Part shown: one piece after another, positions 19,001-26,800 of the stretch | Position numbering within the stretch: position 1 is the first letter of the stretch | Layout of the letters: every line of letters begins with the position of its first letter | Assembly: GCA_024102815.1 (NCBI GenBank) | Contig: JAGFJJ010000022.1 | Coordinates: forward strand, 62,001 to 126,000 | DNA from: Phycisphaerae bacterium | Lineage (GTDB): Bacteria; Planctomycetota; Phycisphaerae; UBA1845 | Reading direction: 5' to 3' | DNA: 64,000 bases | Translations under genes and position numbers: made by a program | The notes under the pieces: model-generated | Database searches by the model: none | What the model saw: the letters and a program-made list of their open reading frames with translations, nothing else | Told to the model about the DNA's origin: nothing

Positions 19001-19642
19001 GAAGGCGGCGCCTGCGACGGGGACGATTTCTACGTCATCGGCGATCTCAACGGGTTCCATTGCGATAACGACGCGCCCGACGACCTGTTCTGCTGTAAGG
19101 GCAGCCGGCTCGCGCGGGACGGCGAGACCGGAACGTGCAAGAAGTGCTGCGGCAACGTAAGCGAGGAGAACGGCGGCTGCCCGCAGAACAACGAGAGGTC
19201 GATCTACTGCTGCAGCGGCGAGTGCGTCGACATTGACAACGATCTGGAGCACTGCGGTTCCTGCGGTAACAGCTGCCAGGCGCTAGTCGATACCAGTCCA
19301 TGCAAGATTAACCCGCAGTGCGGCGCAACAAATAATAATGTCTTCACGCCCGGGATCTGCTTTTACGACCAGCCGTGCGACAGCGACACGGAGTATTGCT
19401 ACGACGATTGCAACGTTTGCTTCTTCTTTGGGAATTGCGACACCTGCACGGAAGGGGCCCAATGTCTCGAGTACGAGGGAATTGATATCGCGTCAAGCTG
19501 CGCTCAGTGCTCGAGTGACGGTGATTGCACCCTGAGCGGGGAGACGTGTTGGAGCGGTTGCGGCGGCGACGGGTCCGTCGGAGTCATGTTCTGTCTGGCA
19601 CCCGGCTTTTGCGCCAAGGATCCGACGGATTGCGGGAGCTAG
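16070..19642 (+). CDS. Giant secreted LamG/TSP3/dockerin-like/disintegrin-like protein (1190 aa)
   Basis: ATG 16070 is chosen because AGGAG (16060-16064) lies 5 nt upstream and a signal peptide follows (cut near ALAQA, residue 33). Residues 36-248 form a LamG-type domain (YRFDGSGADSSG, AWHHLVVTVDRD, GELAMFQVFDVALSADQVAGLYCG). Residues 403-465 are thrombospondin type 3 calcium-binding repeats (DCDNNGVPDACDSDCDNDG...). Residues 474-527 form a dockerin-like pair of EF-hand-type loops (DAGADGFIELDD; DTDNDGDVDMAD). Residues 531-1190 are very Cys-rich: several modules read CDxAExCDGxxxxCPxD, as in disintegrin-type domains, and the final part has CCxGxCVDxDxDxxHCGxCGxxC. Likely an extracellular adhesion or matrix protein stabilised by calcium and disulphides. 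The TAG stop lies inside the edge of repeat copy B, so the natural C-terminus may have been altered. Confidence 0.9.
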   Translation: MSSFNRITSGTFPMALAMVLAVQAFGPGRALAQAPIHEYRFDGSGADSSGVAHGVVGAEVGFTILGVPAGLGQAAVFGTDSPYDSNDAIEVDNALFTGFGTGDFTIAAWVRRTDTSGRGDIIDANGNANDAEGEGPGFQLQIAFNDSIRLRIDDDVTNVKPDFAARIDDTAWHHLVVTVDRDDSQGFKYYVDGVFDSAFDPTAVSGNVTPHQDLRFGSINSAGSFAGELAMFQVFDVALSADQVAGLYCGVGEDCDGDGLSDVCELGEVAIRFDDQPVGALAPFSHLGYALSPVTNTPDLVNFGGPAPALGDADRFGTSATSIVATGGELFRFVSADYNNTGLTVRFDGYVDGVQTETQSAPSVGSGTLVSTFESPIHELRITIWTEFPADAWADNIVLKRADDCDNNGVPDACDSDCDNDGVPDACEPDADNDNVPDDCDVCAGGDDKLDTDADGIANACDTCAGGQGTADAGADGFIELDDMAGFVGCFGGPGVGTPGDGCDCFDTDNDGDVDMADLGRITVLFKPAQCEIDGVTYRPGDRDAYPNNCRICDPWQSETSWSPAPTSILCRTGSGDLCDSAEFCDGVSEVCPSDVVAPGDVVCRPSAGECDTAEFCPGTAGAACPADDVRASGATCRVAAGVCDVAETCDGVSAHCPPDGFAPNTTICKDNTGTCKEDKTCDGASAACPNGSTSKPVGSFCDTNNACPGAGVCGDQSGNINCVCPGLTRCWPTQGACDRDDFYDANGECLQDRVRGTSYVCDDNTGTCQKDIKCDGLNKACPSVAQNRVQGAACIQGRCPDEGVCNSGGSCICPGVDVCRQAAGVCDRQELYNANGGCPANQLYGPDVACRREIDLFGVSDGACNPPEYCDGQSVDCPPDVIANIGDVCRSSGECEAQYLCHGHCAVDPVGGGGPFAPRCTSDSECDPGETCIVPPQVSLVPLTCEKKGTTPANGTPCNNGTDACQNGECASLAVSEGGACDGDDFYVIGDLNGFHCDNDAPDDLFCCKGSRLARDGETGTCKKCCGNVSEENGGCPQNNERSIYCCSGECVDIDNDLEHCGSCGNSCQALVDTSPCKINPQCGATNNNVFTPGICFYDQPCDSDTEYCYDDCNVCFFFGNCDTCTEGAQCLEYEGIDIASSCAQCSSDGDCTLSGETCWSGCGGDGSVGVMFCLAPGFCAKDPTDCGS

Positions 19643-19776
19643 CCGCCATATTTCATGAGGTGTCGAGTGAGACGAGCTGATTCGTTGTGGCCGGGCCCGT
19701 GAGCGGGTTGGGACACACCGCCCCCTTCCCCCGGTGTTGATTTCGATTGTCGATTACGGATGGTGGACGAGGCCGT
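19639..19776 (-). repeat. ~138-bp dispersed repeat, copy B (inverted relative to 11211-11347)
   Basis: On the minus strand this reads ACGGCCTCGTCCACCATCCG, then a G-rich block, CGGTGTGTCC, ACAACGAATCAGC, CGTCTCACTCGACACCTCAT and ATATGGC, matching copy A with scattered substitutions. Its left edge contains the stop codon of the 1190-aa gene. Together the two copies bracket the WD40 kinase, its ECF sigma factor and the giant protein gene. Confidence 0.85.
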
Positions 19777-19848
19777 GCGGCGCGATCCTGTGCAGGTAAG
19801 GGCAGGCGTCTCGCGTCCATGGGGGAGTCCAAACGATCGCCCGTCTCG

Positions 19849-20128
19849 CGAGACCCGACGACGGCGGGGCCAGCGATACGATCGCCCGCACGGTCGACCA
19901 TGTCGGCAGCGACGCCTTCAAGAAGTTACTCAATGCCCTCACCGGCCGCCCCTGCGGCTGCGACGCCAGATTGGAGCAATTGAATTCGGTCTGTTCTTAC
20001 ACGTGGACGCCCGCCCCGCCTGTTACTCCTACGCCTTCGACCACCTGCACGAAGCCGAGGACGGATCGCAGGAGTTCTCCGACATCCGCGCCACGATCCG
20101 CGCCGCCCTCAACGCGTGTCAGAACTGA
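19849..20128 (+). pseudogene. Frameshifted remnant of a small protein
   Basis: Two protein-like pieces lie in different frames. From 19849 one frame reads ARPDDGGASDTIARTVDHVG, then SDAFKKLLNALTGRPCGCDA and RLEQLN. The PCGC-x-x-R-x-x-x-LN pattern is familiar from small phage-associated proteins. The next frame continues to a stop at 20126-20128 with YAFDHLHEAEDGSQEF and SDIRATIRAALNACQN. No start codon or ribosome-binding site fits. I read this as a decayed gene, possibly phage-derived; the family is uncertain. Confidence 0.4.
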
Positions 20129-20210
20129 CGGTTCGATGCCGAATGGGGCGCTGCTCGAAATTCTGTTTGACGACGTGCGGCGAGCAGTACAAGCGGGCTC
20201 TGGCGAACTT

Positions 20211-20903
20211 CTACTTGGCCGCGCAGAGCGCCTTTTCCGCGTCGCAAAGATTGCTAACGAACTCTCCAGCCGAATCAGCAGCCCTCAACCTGTTAGGAAG
20301 CGCAGATTCAGACAACAGACGGCTCAGCCGTCCAAGGTACAAGAGGTGTTGACGATAGTTCACGCAGCAAAGAAGGAAGAACAAATCGGTGAGGTGTCCG
20401 GCCGGGTCTCCGAAAGGGATGCCGCGGTCAACCCGACCAGCCGCGATTACCGGCCACTCCTGCACGTGCTTTCCAACCTGCGAACAGTGCGGAATCGCAA
20501 TGCCGCCGGGTAGTGCGGTTGATTGCAGTTTTTCGCGCTCGACGACGGCCATTAACAGTCCTCGCGCGTCATTGATTTGACCACTTCGATCGGCCAGCCC
20601 GACCAGTTCGCTCAAGACGGACCAACGTGTTGTCGCCGTCAGGGGAACGGCCACAGTCTCTTCATGCAACGCGAGATGTACGAGAAGGTCGGCACCGGGT
20701 GTTGGCCTCCTTCTGAGTTCTCCTCTCGGGAACGAACCCAGGTGTCGGCCGGCCCATTCGGCGACTTCGGCCGAGCGGAACCTCCAGGTGCCGTCGACCT
20801 TTCGCCCCGGCAGGTCACCAGCCTCCGCCAGTCGCTCCACTGCACGTAGATCGAGTCCAAGCGCCGAGGCGACATCAGCTATCGTGAGCACGGTTCGAGG
20901 CAT
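20211..20903 (-). CDS. HTH-PTS EIIA (fructose/nitrogen type) fusion regulator
   Basis: A 230-aa two-domain protein. Residues 1-55 form an excisionase/MerR-like helix-turn-helix (LTIADVASALGLDLRAVERLAEAGDLPGRKVDG, WRFRSAEVAEW). After a linker, residues ~80-225 resemble PTS EIIA type 2 (PtsN-like, PF00359): SVLSELVGLADRSGQI, the LMAVVEREKLQSTALPGGIAIPH block carrying the phosphorylatable His139, then PFGDPAGHLTDLFFLLCCVNYRQHLLYLGRLSRLL. PtsN-type EIIA proteins regulate rather than transport sugar. Here fusion to a DNA-binding domain suggests direct phosphorylation-dependent gene control. No PTS permease or HPr gene is nearby, so the phosphate donor is unknown. The domain assignment is strong; the regulatory role is inferred. 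Confidence 0.88.
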   Translation of the reverse strand: MPRTVLTIADVASALGLDLRAVERLAEAGDLPGRKVDGTWRFRSAEVAEWAGRHLGSFPRGELRRRPTPGADLLVHLALHEETVAVPLTATTRWSVLSELVGLADRSGQINDARGLLMAVVEREKLQSTALPGGIAIPHCSQVGKHVQEWPVIAAGRVDRGIPFGDPAGHLTDLFFLLCCVNYRQHLLYLGRLSRLLSESALPNRLRAADSAGEFVSNLCDAEKALCAAK

Positions 20904-21681
20904 TGTTTGAGCATCCGGTGGCCACAGAGGAAATACTCGCGTGATTTCAACCGCCCACTATGCGCACGCCGGAGCCCGTCGCTTGGTCTTTTCGCGCAGG
21001 ACGGCAAGTGGCTGTCGCAGCCCGAGCTTCTCGCCCGCCGCCTCAGCCCGGTCGCAAACGAGACTCCGTACCAAGGTGAGAACCAACTGAGCCCGGCTCA
21101 TTTCGCAACTCCGGACTCCGATGAAAGCGACAAATCGAGCGTACCCACGCGTTTCCGTACGTCAACGCATAAGTCTTTGTGCCATTGTGAGTACGGATTC
21201 TTCGGACGGCCAGGGGGTGGACGGGAATCCCTTGACCCAGGGCTTGAATCTGCGCGGTACCACCCGGTTCGGCGATAATAACCCGGGTGGTCCGCATTTA
21301 ATGCAGCACTTTTCACTTGACGACCACGACATGTACGCCTGGGTTCCCTCGTTTTAACTCGAGGAATCGCAAGGGTTTACAGATGCGACCAGACCGGGCC
21401 GAACGGCCAGAGAGCGTGGTTTCTCGTGTCCTGGCCGGTTTGCGCGGGGTCGTCTTGGCCCCGTGCTCTCCGTTTATCTCGTTAACAGCCGACCCGGCAG
21501 TTAACAGCACCGGTTGAAATGCCTGCTCCGGGGTGATCACACACGGCGCAGGTGTCATTTGGACACGGTGACCCGTCACGTGCAAGATCATGATCAACCG
21601 TCGAAGCCAAACTGAAACATCGCGAATTCCATAAGGCCATTGGACCTGCCCGCGTCGCCGTCCATGCAATCCCAGGATGGC
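20904..21681. other. 778-bp stretch without a supported gene
   Basis: Frames on both strands are open for up to ~120 codons, but their sequences are rich in Arg/Pro/Ser and lack family motifs or ribosome-binding sites. Given the decayed genes on both sides, this is probably degraded coding DNA that can no longer be identified. Confidence 0.5.
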
Positions 21682-21861
21682 CTACTTCCCGGGGCCTGCG
21701 AGGCCGGCGTGGAGGATCGCGTAGTCGCGCTGAGAAAGGGGTGCGCTGGAAATCTCGGCGCTGAACGCCGACTCGTCCGATGACACGACGACGTGGCCAA
21801 TCGCGCCGACGACGACGACATCACCGCCAACCGAGGCGACGATGTTGCTGAACTGGCCAGT
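21682..21861 (-). pseudogene. C-terminal fragment of an unknown protein
   Basis: The minus strand reads GQFSNIVASVGGDVVVVGAI, then GHVVVSSDESAFSAEISSAP and LSQRDYAILHAGLAGPGK before a TAG stop. This composition is protein-like, but an in-frame TAA lies directly upstream (21862-21864) and there is no start codon. I take it as the tail of a gene whose front was lost, ending just before the efflux operon. Family not recognised. Confidence 0.35.
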
Positions 21862-21910
21862 TTATTGAAAAGCGGTCGAAAAGCAGGATGGCGAACGATC
21901 GTCCAGTCGC

Positions 21911-21937
21911 TATAATTAGCTGACGGACGAGTCCGTC
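21911..21937 (+). promoter_or_regulatory. Promoter -10 and palindromic operator candidate for tetR-RND operon
   Basis: A consensus -10 hexamer TATAAT (21911-21916) is followed closely by a perfect inverted repeat, GACGGAC (21922-21928), GA, GTCCGTC (21931-21937), 19 nt before the TetR start codon. TetR repressors commonly bind such a site at their own promoter. No good -35 element is visible at 16-18 bp. Confidence 0.55.
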
Positions 21938-21955
21938 GAATAATCCGAGGCACTC

Positions 21956-22624
21956 ATGGTAGTTGGCAAGACCAAGGGCCGCGGCAGGCCGGTTGATCCG
22001 GATCTAGCCGCCCGCCGCGGCAGCCAGATTCTGGATACCGCGGCAAAGATCTTCGCCCAACGAGGTTACGCCGGCACGGACATTCAGGTCGTCGCCGACG
22101 CGGTCGGCGTGGGAAAAGGGACGATCTACCGCTACTTCCCAAGCAAGGAAAAGCTGTTCCTTGCAGCGGCGGACCGGGGCATGCGTTGCATTCGCGAGTC
22201 CGTGGATGCCGCGATTGCCCCTGTTGAAGACCCGTTGGCGCGAATCGCAGCGGCGATCTCCGCATATCTGCAGTTCTTTGACGAACGTCCCGAGTTCGCC
22301 GAACTGGTCATCCAAGAGCGGGCGGTTTTCAAGGGAAGGAGGAAGCCCACCTACTTTGAACACCGTGAAGCCAATCTGGCCCGGTGGCGGCAACTCTACG
22401 TGGACCTGATCGCCGACGGAAGGGTCCGGGATCTGCCGGTGGAAGCGATTACGAGCGCGATCAGCAATCTCGCGTATGGAACCATGTTCACGAATTTCTT
22501 CGCGGGGCGAGTGAAACCGCCGGCCGAGCAGGCCAACGAAATCGTGGACATCGTTCTCAATGGCTTACTCTCTGACAAAGAGCGGCGGCGGCGCGCGACA
22601 GCGCCGGAGGCGGAATCACCATGA
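21956..22624 (+). CDS. TetR/AcrR family transcriptional regulator
   Basis: A 222-aa TetR-type repressor. The N-terminal DNA-binding domain spans residues ~20-65 (ILDTAAKIFAQRGYAGTDIQVVADAVGVGKGTIYRYFPSKEKLFLAA). The C-terminal helical ligand-binding domain resembles AcrR_C-type regulators of efflux pumps (FFDERPEFAELVIQERAVFK). A GAGG ribosome-binding site lies 5 nt upstream of ATG 21956. Its last codon overlaps the start of the membrane fusion protein gene (ATGA), so it is the first gene of the efflux operon. Likely it represses the operon until an inducing toxic compound binds; the ligand is unknown. Confidence 0.93.
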   Translation: MVVGKTKGRGRPVDPDLAARRGSQILDTAAKIFAQRGYAGTDIQVVADAVGVGKGTIYRYFPSKEKLFLAAADRGMRCIRESVDAAIAPVEDPLARIAAAISAYLQFFDERPEFAELVIQERAVFKGRRKPTYFEHREANLARWRQLYVDLIADGRVRDLPVEAITSAISNLAYGTMFTNFFAGRVKPPAEQANEIVDIVLNGLLSDKERRRRATAPEAESP

Positions 22625-23808
22625 ATCGACACGTACGGTCATCGTTCGTCTTTCGATGCCTTGTCGTGGCCAGCGCAATCGCGTTTGGCGGCTGTTGGTG
22701 CGCGGGATGCAACGACACGGCATTATCCGCAGCAGCGACGTCGGGCAACAACACCAGTGACGAGTCGGCCGTACCGGTGTCGCTGGCGAAAGCCGTTCGC
22801 GAGGATGTTCCCATCCAGGTCAAGGCGATCGGCTGGGCGGAGTCAATGGCGTCGGTCACGATCCGGTCGCAGGTCGAGGGTCAGCTTGTCGGGGTTCACT
22901 TCGATGAAGGACAGCAGGTCAAAGCGGGTGATCTGCTGTTCAGCATCGACCGGCGGCCGTTTGCAGCGGCGTTGCGGCTTGCGGAGGCAACGCTGCTGAA
23001 GGATCAGGCGCTGGCACTGAACGCCGAGCAGGAATACGCGCGGATTGAAGGTCTGTTCGAGCGGAACATGGCGGCGGACCGGGAGCGCGATCAGGCCAAG
23101 GCAAACGCGGATTCGACGCGGGCGCAGGTCGAGGCGGATCGGGCGGCAGTGGACGATGCGCGACTCCGCCTGGAATACTGCGAGATCCGCTCGCCGATCG
23201 ACGGATGTGCGGGAAATCTGCTGGTGGACCCCGGGAACATCGTCAAAGAAAACGAGACCGCGCTCGTCACGATCAATCAGCTCAGTCCAATCTACGTGAA
23301 CTTCTCCGTGGCCGAGCGGCACCTGCCCGCAGTCCGGAAGCAGTTGGCGTCGGGCCCGCTGGCCGTCGAGGCGGCGTTTCCCAACGACGCGCGTACCCGG
23401 GCGGAAGGCAAGCTCACGTTCATCGACAACGAGGTGAACACGGACAGCGGGATGGTGCTGATGAAGGCGGTCTTCCAGAACGATGACCTCAAGTTCTGGC
23501 CGGGACGGTTCGTCAATGTGGCAGTAACCCTCTCGATGCTGCGTCAGGCCGTTGTTGTGCCCTCCCCTGCTATTCAAACCGGGCAGAAGGGGAGCTTCGT
23601 CTTTGTGGCGGGGAAAGACAACACGGTGGAGATGCGGTCGGTGACGGTTGGCCCGAATGTGGCCGACCAGACGGTGATCGAAGCCGGCGTCGAGGTCGGG
23701 GACGCAGTGGTGACCGATGGGCAGTTGCGGTTGCTTCCCGGCTCGAAGGTGCGCGCGGTTGAACATTCCGAATTGCCGTCGGTAACCGCCGAAGGGGTAC
23801 CCGGGTGA
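22621..23808 (+). CDS. RND efflux periplasmic adaptor (membrane fusion protein)
   Basis: A 395-aa adaptor of the AcrA/MdtA type that links an inner-membrane RND pump to an outer-membrane channel. The N-terminus is hydrophobic with a lipobox-like AFGGC, so it may be a lipoprotein. The biotinyl-lipoyl-like half motifs flank the coiled-coil hairpin: TIRSQVEGQLVGVHFDEGQQVKAGDLLFSID before, and LEYCEIRSPIDGCAGNLLVDPGNIV after the helical segment of residues ~115-190. A beta-barrel (FVNVAVTLSMLRQAVVVPSPAIQTG) and membrane-proximal domain follow. ATGA overlap upstream and GTGA overlap downstream show translational coupling. No TolC-like gene lies in the window. Confidence 0.93.
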   Translation: MNRHVRSSFVFRCLVVASAIAFGGCWCAGCNDTALSAAATSGNNTSDESAVPVSLAKAVREDVPIQVKAIGWAESMASVTIRSQVEGQLVGVHFDEGQQVKAGDLLFSIDRRPFAAALRLAEATLLKDQALALNAEQEYARIEGLFERNMAADRERDQAKANADSTRAQVEADRAAVDDARLRLEYCEIRSPIDGCAGNLLVDPGNIVKENETALVTINQLSPIYVNFSVAERHLPAVRKQLASGPLAVEAAFPNDARTRAEGKLTFIDNEVNTDSGMVLMKAVFQNDDLKFWPGRFVNVAVTLSMLRQAVVVPSPAIQTGQKGSFVFVAGKDNTVEMRSVTVGPNVADQTVIEAGVEVGDAVVTDGQLRLLPGSKVRAVEHSELPSVTAEGVPG

Positions 23809-26800
23809 ACATCGTAGAGCCGTTCATTCGCCGTCCGGTGATGACCAGCCTGGTCATGCTGGGGATCATGGTCTTCGGGATCATGAGCTACCGGGTGCTG
23901 CCGGTCAGCGACCTGCCCAACGTGGATTTTCCGACGATCCAAGTGACCGCCAATCTTCCAGGGGCGAGTCCGGAGACGATGGCGTCGTCGGTCGCGACGC
24001 CGCTGGAGCGGGAGTTTTCGACGATCGCGGGGTTGGATTCGATGACGTCAACCAGCTTTCTGGGCTCGTCGCAGATCACGGTTCAGTTCGCACTCGATCG
24101 AAATATCGACGCCGCGGCGCAGGATATTCAGGCGGCCATCGCCAGGGCGCAGGCCAAGCTCCCGCCGGACATGCCCACGCCCCCCTCCTACAAGAAGGTG
24201 AACCCGGCCGATGCGCCGGTGCTCTACCTCGCGGTTACTTCAGAAACGCTTCCTTTGTACACGATCGACGAGTATGCCGAGACGAACCTATCTCAGCGCA
24301 TCTCGACGGTCTCGGGCGTCGCGCAGGTCGCGGTCTACGGGGCACAGAAATACGCGGTGCGCATCCGGGTCAACCCAGACGCGCTCGCGGCCAAGCGAAT
24401 TGGCATCGATGAGGTCGTCGCGGCCGTACGATCAGCGAACGTGAATCTACCCACGGGCGTGCTTGACGGAACACACCAGGCGTTCACGGTGGAAGCCAAC
24501 GGTCAACTCAAGGATGCGGCGGCGTACGCTCCGCTGGTGGTTGCCAATCGGGACGGCAATCCGGTGCGACTCGATGAAGTAGCCACAATCGAGAACAGTG
24601 TTGAAAACGACAAGACAGCCGCCTGGTACGGTGACGTCCGCGGCATCGTCCTGGCCGTACAGCGTCAACCGGGGACGAACACCGTTGAAGTGGTGAATCG
24701 CGTTCGAGCGCTGCTACCCGGCTTTCGGGCGCAATTGCCGGCGTCGGTCTCAATTGACGTGCTCTACGATCGGTCCGAATCGATTCGCGCGTCTGTCCGG
24801 GACGTGAAGTTCACGCTGATGCTCACGCTGGGCCTGGTGGTGATGGTGATCTTCCTGTTCCTGCGGAACATCTCGGCGACGCTCATACCCAGCGTGGCCA
24901 TGCCCATGTCGCTGATCGGCACGTTCGCCGTCATGTATCTGCTGGGCTACAGCGTGGACAACCTCTCGTTGATGGCGCTGACGCTGTCGGTCGGGTTCGT
25001 GGTGGATGATGCCATTGTCGTGCTGGAAAACATCGTCCGGCACCTCGAGCAAGGCAAGCAAGTGATGCGCGCGGCGCTGGACGGCTCGCGCGAGATCGCC
25101 TTCACCGTACTTTCCATGACCCTATCGCTGGCCGCGGTGTTCATTCCGGTCATTTTCCTGGGGGGAATCCTGGGACGCCTGCTCAGTGAATTCGCGGTGA
25201 CCATCGGCGTGGCGATTCTCGTTTCCGGGTTCGTCTCCCTCACGCTGACGCCGATGCTTTGCAGCCGATTTCTGCGAGCGAGAACGGAAACGCGGCACGG
25301 GTTGCTCTATCGCGCGACGGAGCGGGTCTTCGACACGGCGCTTTCTGTGTACGAATCTTCACTGCGGTGGGTGCTTCGCCACCACATTATCACGATGACC
25401 ATTTCCGCGGCAATTCTCGCCGCCACGATCCACCTCTATCGAATTATTCCTAAAGGTTTTCTGCCCAGCGAAGACACCGGGCGAATCTTCATCCAGACCG
25501 AAGCGTCCGAGGGAATTTCATTTGACTCCATGGTCCGCCATCAGCAGGCGCTGGCGGATATTCTCCAGAAGGATCCGCGAATCAAGAGCTTCTTCTCCAG
25601 CATTGGATTTCGGGGAGGTAGCGCCTCCAGTGTGAACACGGGTGTGCTGTTCCTTCGCCTCCAACCGCGATCCGAGCGAAAGGAGTCCGTCGACGAGATC
25701 ATCCAGGATCTGCGCGTGAAACTGGCCGTCGTTCCGGGGATTCGAGCGTTCCTGCAAAATCTCCCGCCGATTCGACTGGGCGGACATCTCACAAAGAGCC
25801 AATACCAGTACACCCTGCAGGGACCCGATGTCGGGGAATTGTACAGGCGGGTGCCCGACCTCGCCGACCGAATGCAGCAGTTACCCGGATTCCAGGACGT
25901 TACTACCGATCTGCAGTTGCGTTCGCCACAGGTGCACGTGGATATTGATCGCGACAAGATTGCCATGCTGGGCATCACGCCGGAGCAGATCGAGCTGGCA
26001 CTGGGAAGCGCCTACGGATCAAAGCAAATCTCCACGATCTACGGGTCGAACAATCAGTATCAGGTTATCATCAGCGTCCAGTCGCAATACCAGTCTCAGC
26101 CGCAGAATATCCCCCAATTGCACATCCGGGCCGCGAACGGGACGCTCGTACCCCTGGATGCAATTGCGAAGATCACGCGCACGGTCGGCCCGTTGGCCAT
26201 CAATCACCAGGGCCAACTACCCGCGGCGACTGTTTCTTTTAATCTCAAACCAGGATATTCGCTGGGCCCGGCCGTGGACGAGGTCGAGAACCTCGCCCGG
26301 ACCATGCTGCCGGCCACGGTCATCGGGAGTTTCCAGGGTACCGCGCAGGTCTACCAGTCCTCATTGAAGGGGCTCGAAGCGCTGCTCATCATTTCCATTC
26401 TCGTGATCTACCTCGTACTGGGGATTCTGTACGAGAGCTACCTGCACCCCATAACCATCCTCACGGCCCTTCCGTTCGCGGGCTTCGGGGCACTGCTGAC
26501 GCTCATGGTCTTCGATGTCGACCTGAATCTCTACGCCTTTGTCGGCGTCATCATGCTTATTGGCCTGGTCAAGAAGAACGGCATCATGATGGTGGATTTC
26601 GCCGTGGAAGCACAGCGGGATCGGAGCCTGCCTCCTCGCGACGCCATATTCGAGGCTTGCGTGGTGCGATTTCGCCCGATCATGATGACGACGATGGCGG
26701 CACTCATGGGGACGATTCCGATTGCGCTGGGACTGGGCGCGGGCGCGGAATCGCGCCAGCCTTTGGGACTGGCGGTCGTGGGTGGATTATTATTCTCTCA

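Noticed and set aside
21865-21916. TTGAAA (21865) as -35 for the TATAAT at 21911
   Set aside because: Spacing is 40 bp, far beyond the 16-18 bp needed.
22843-23766. 307-codon minus-strand frame opposite the adaptor gene
   Set aside because: Shadow of the RND adaptor, which is in a coupled operon.
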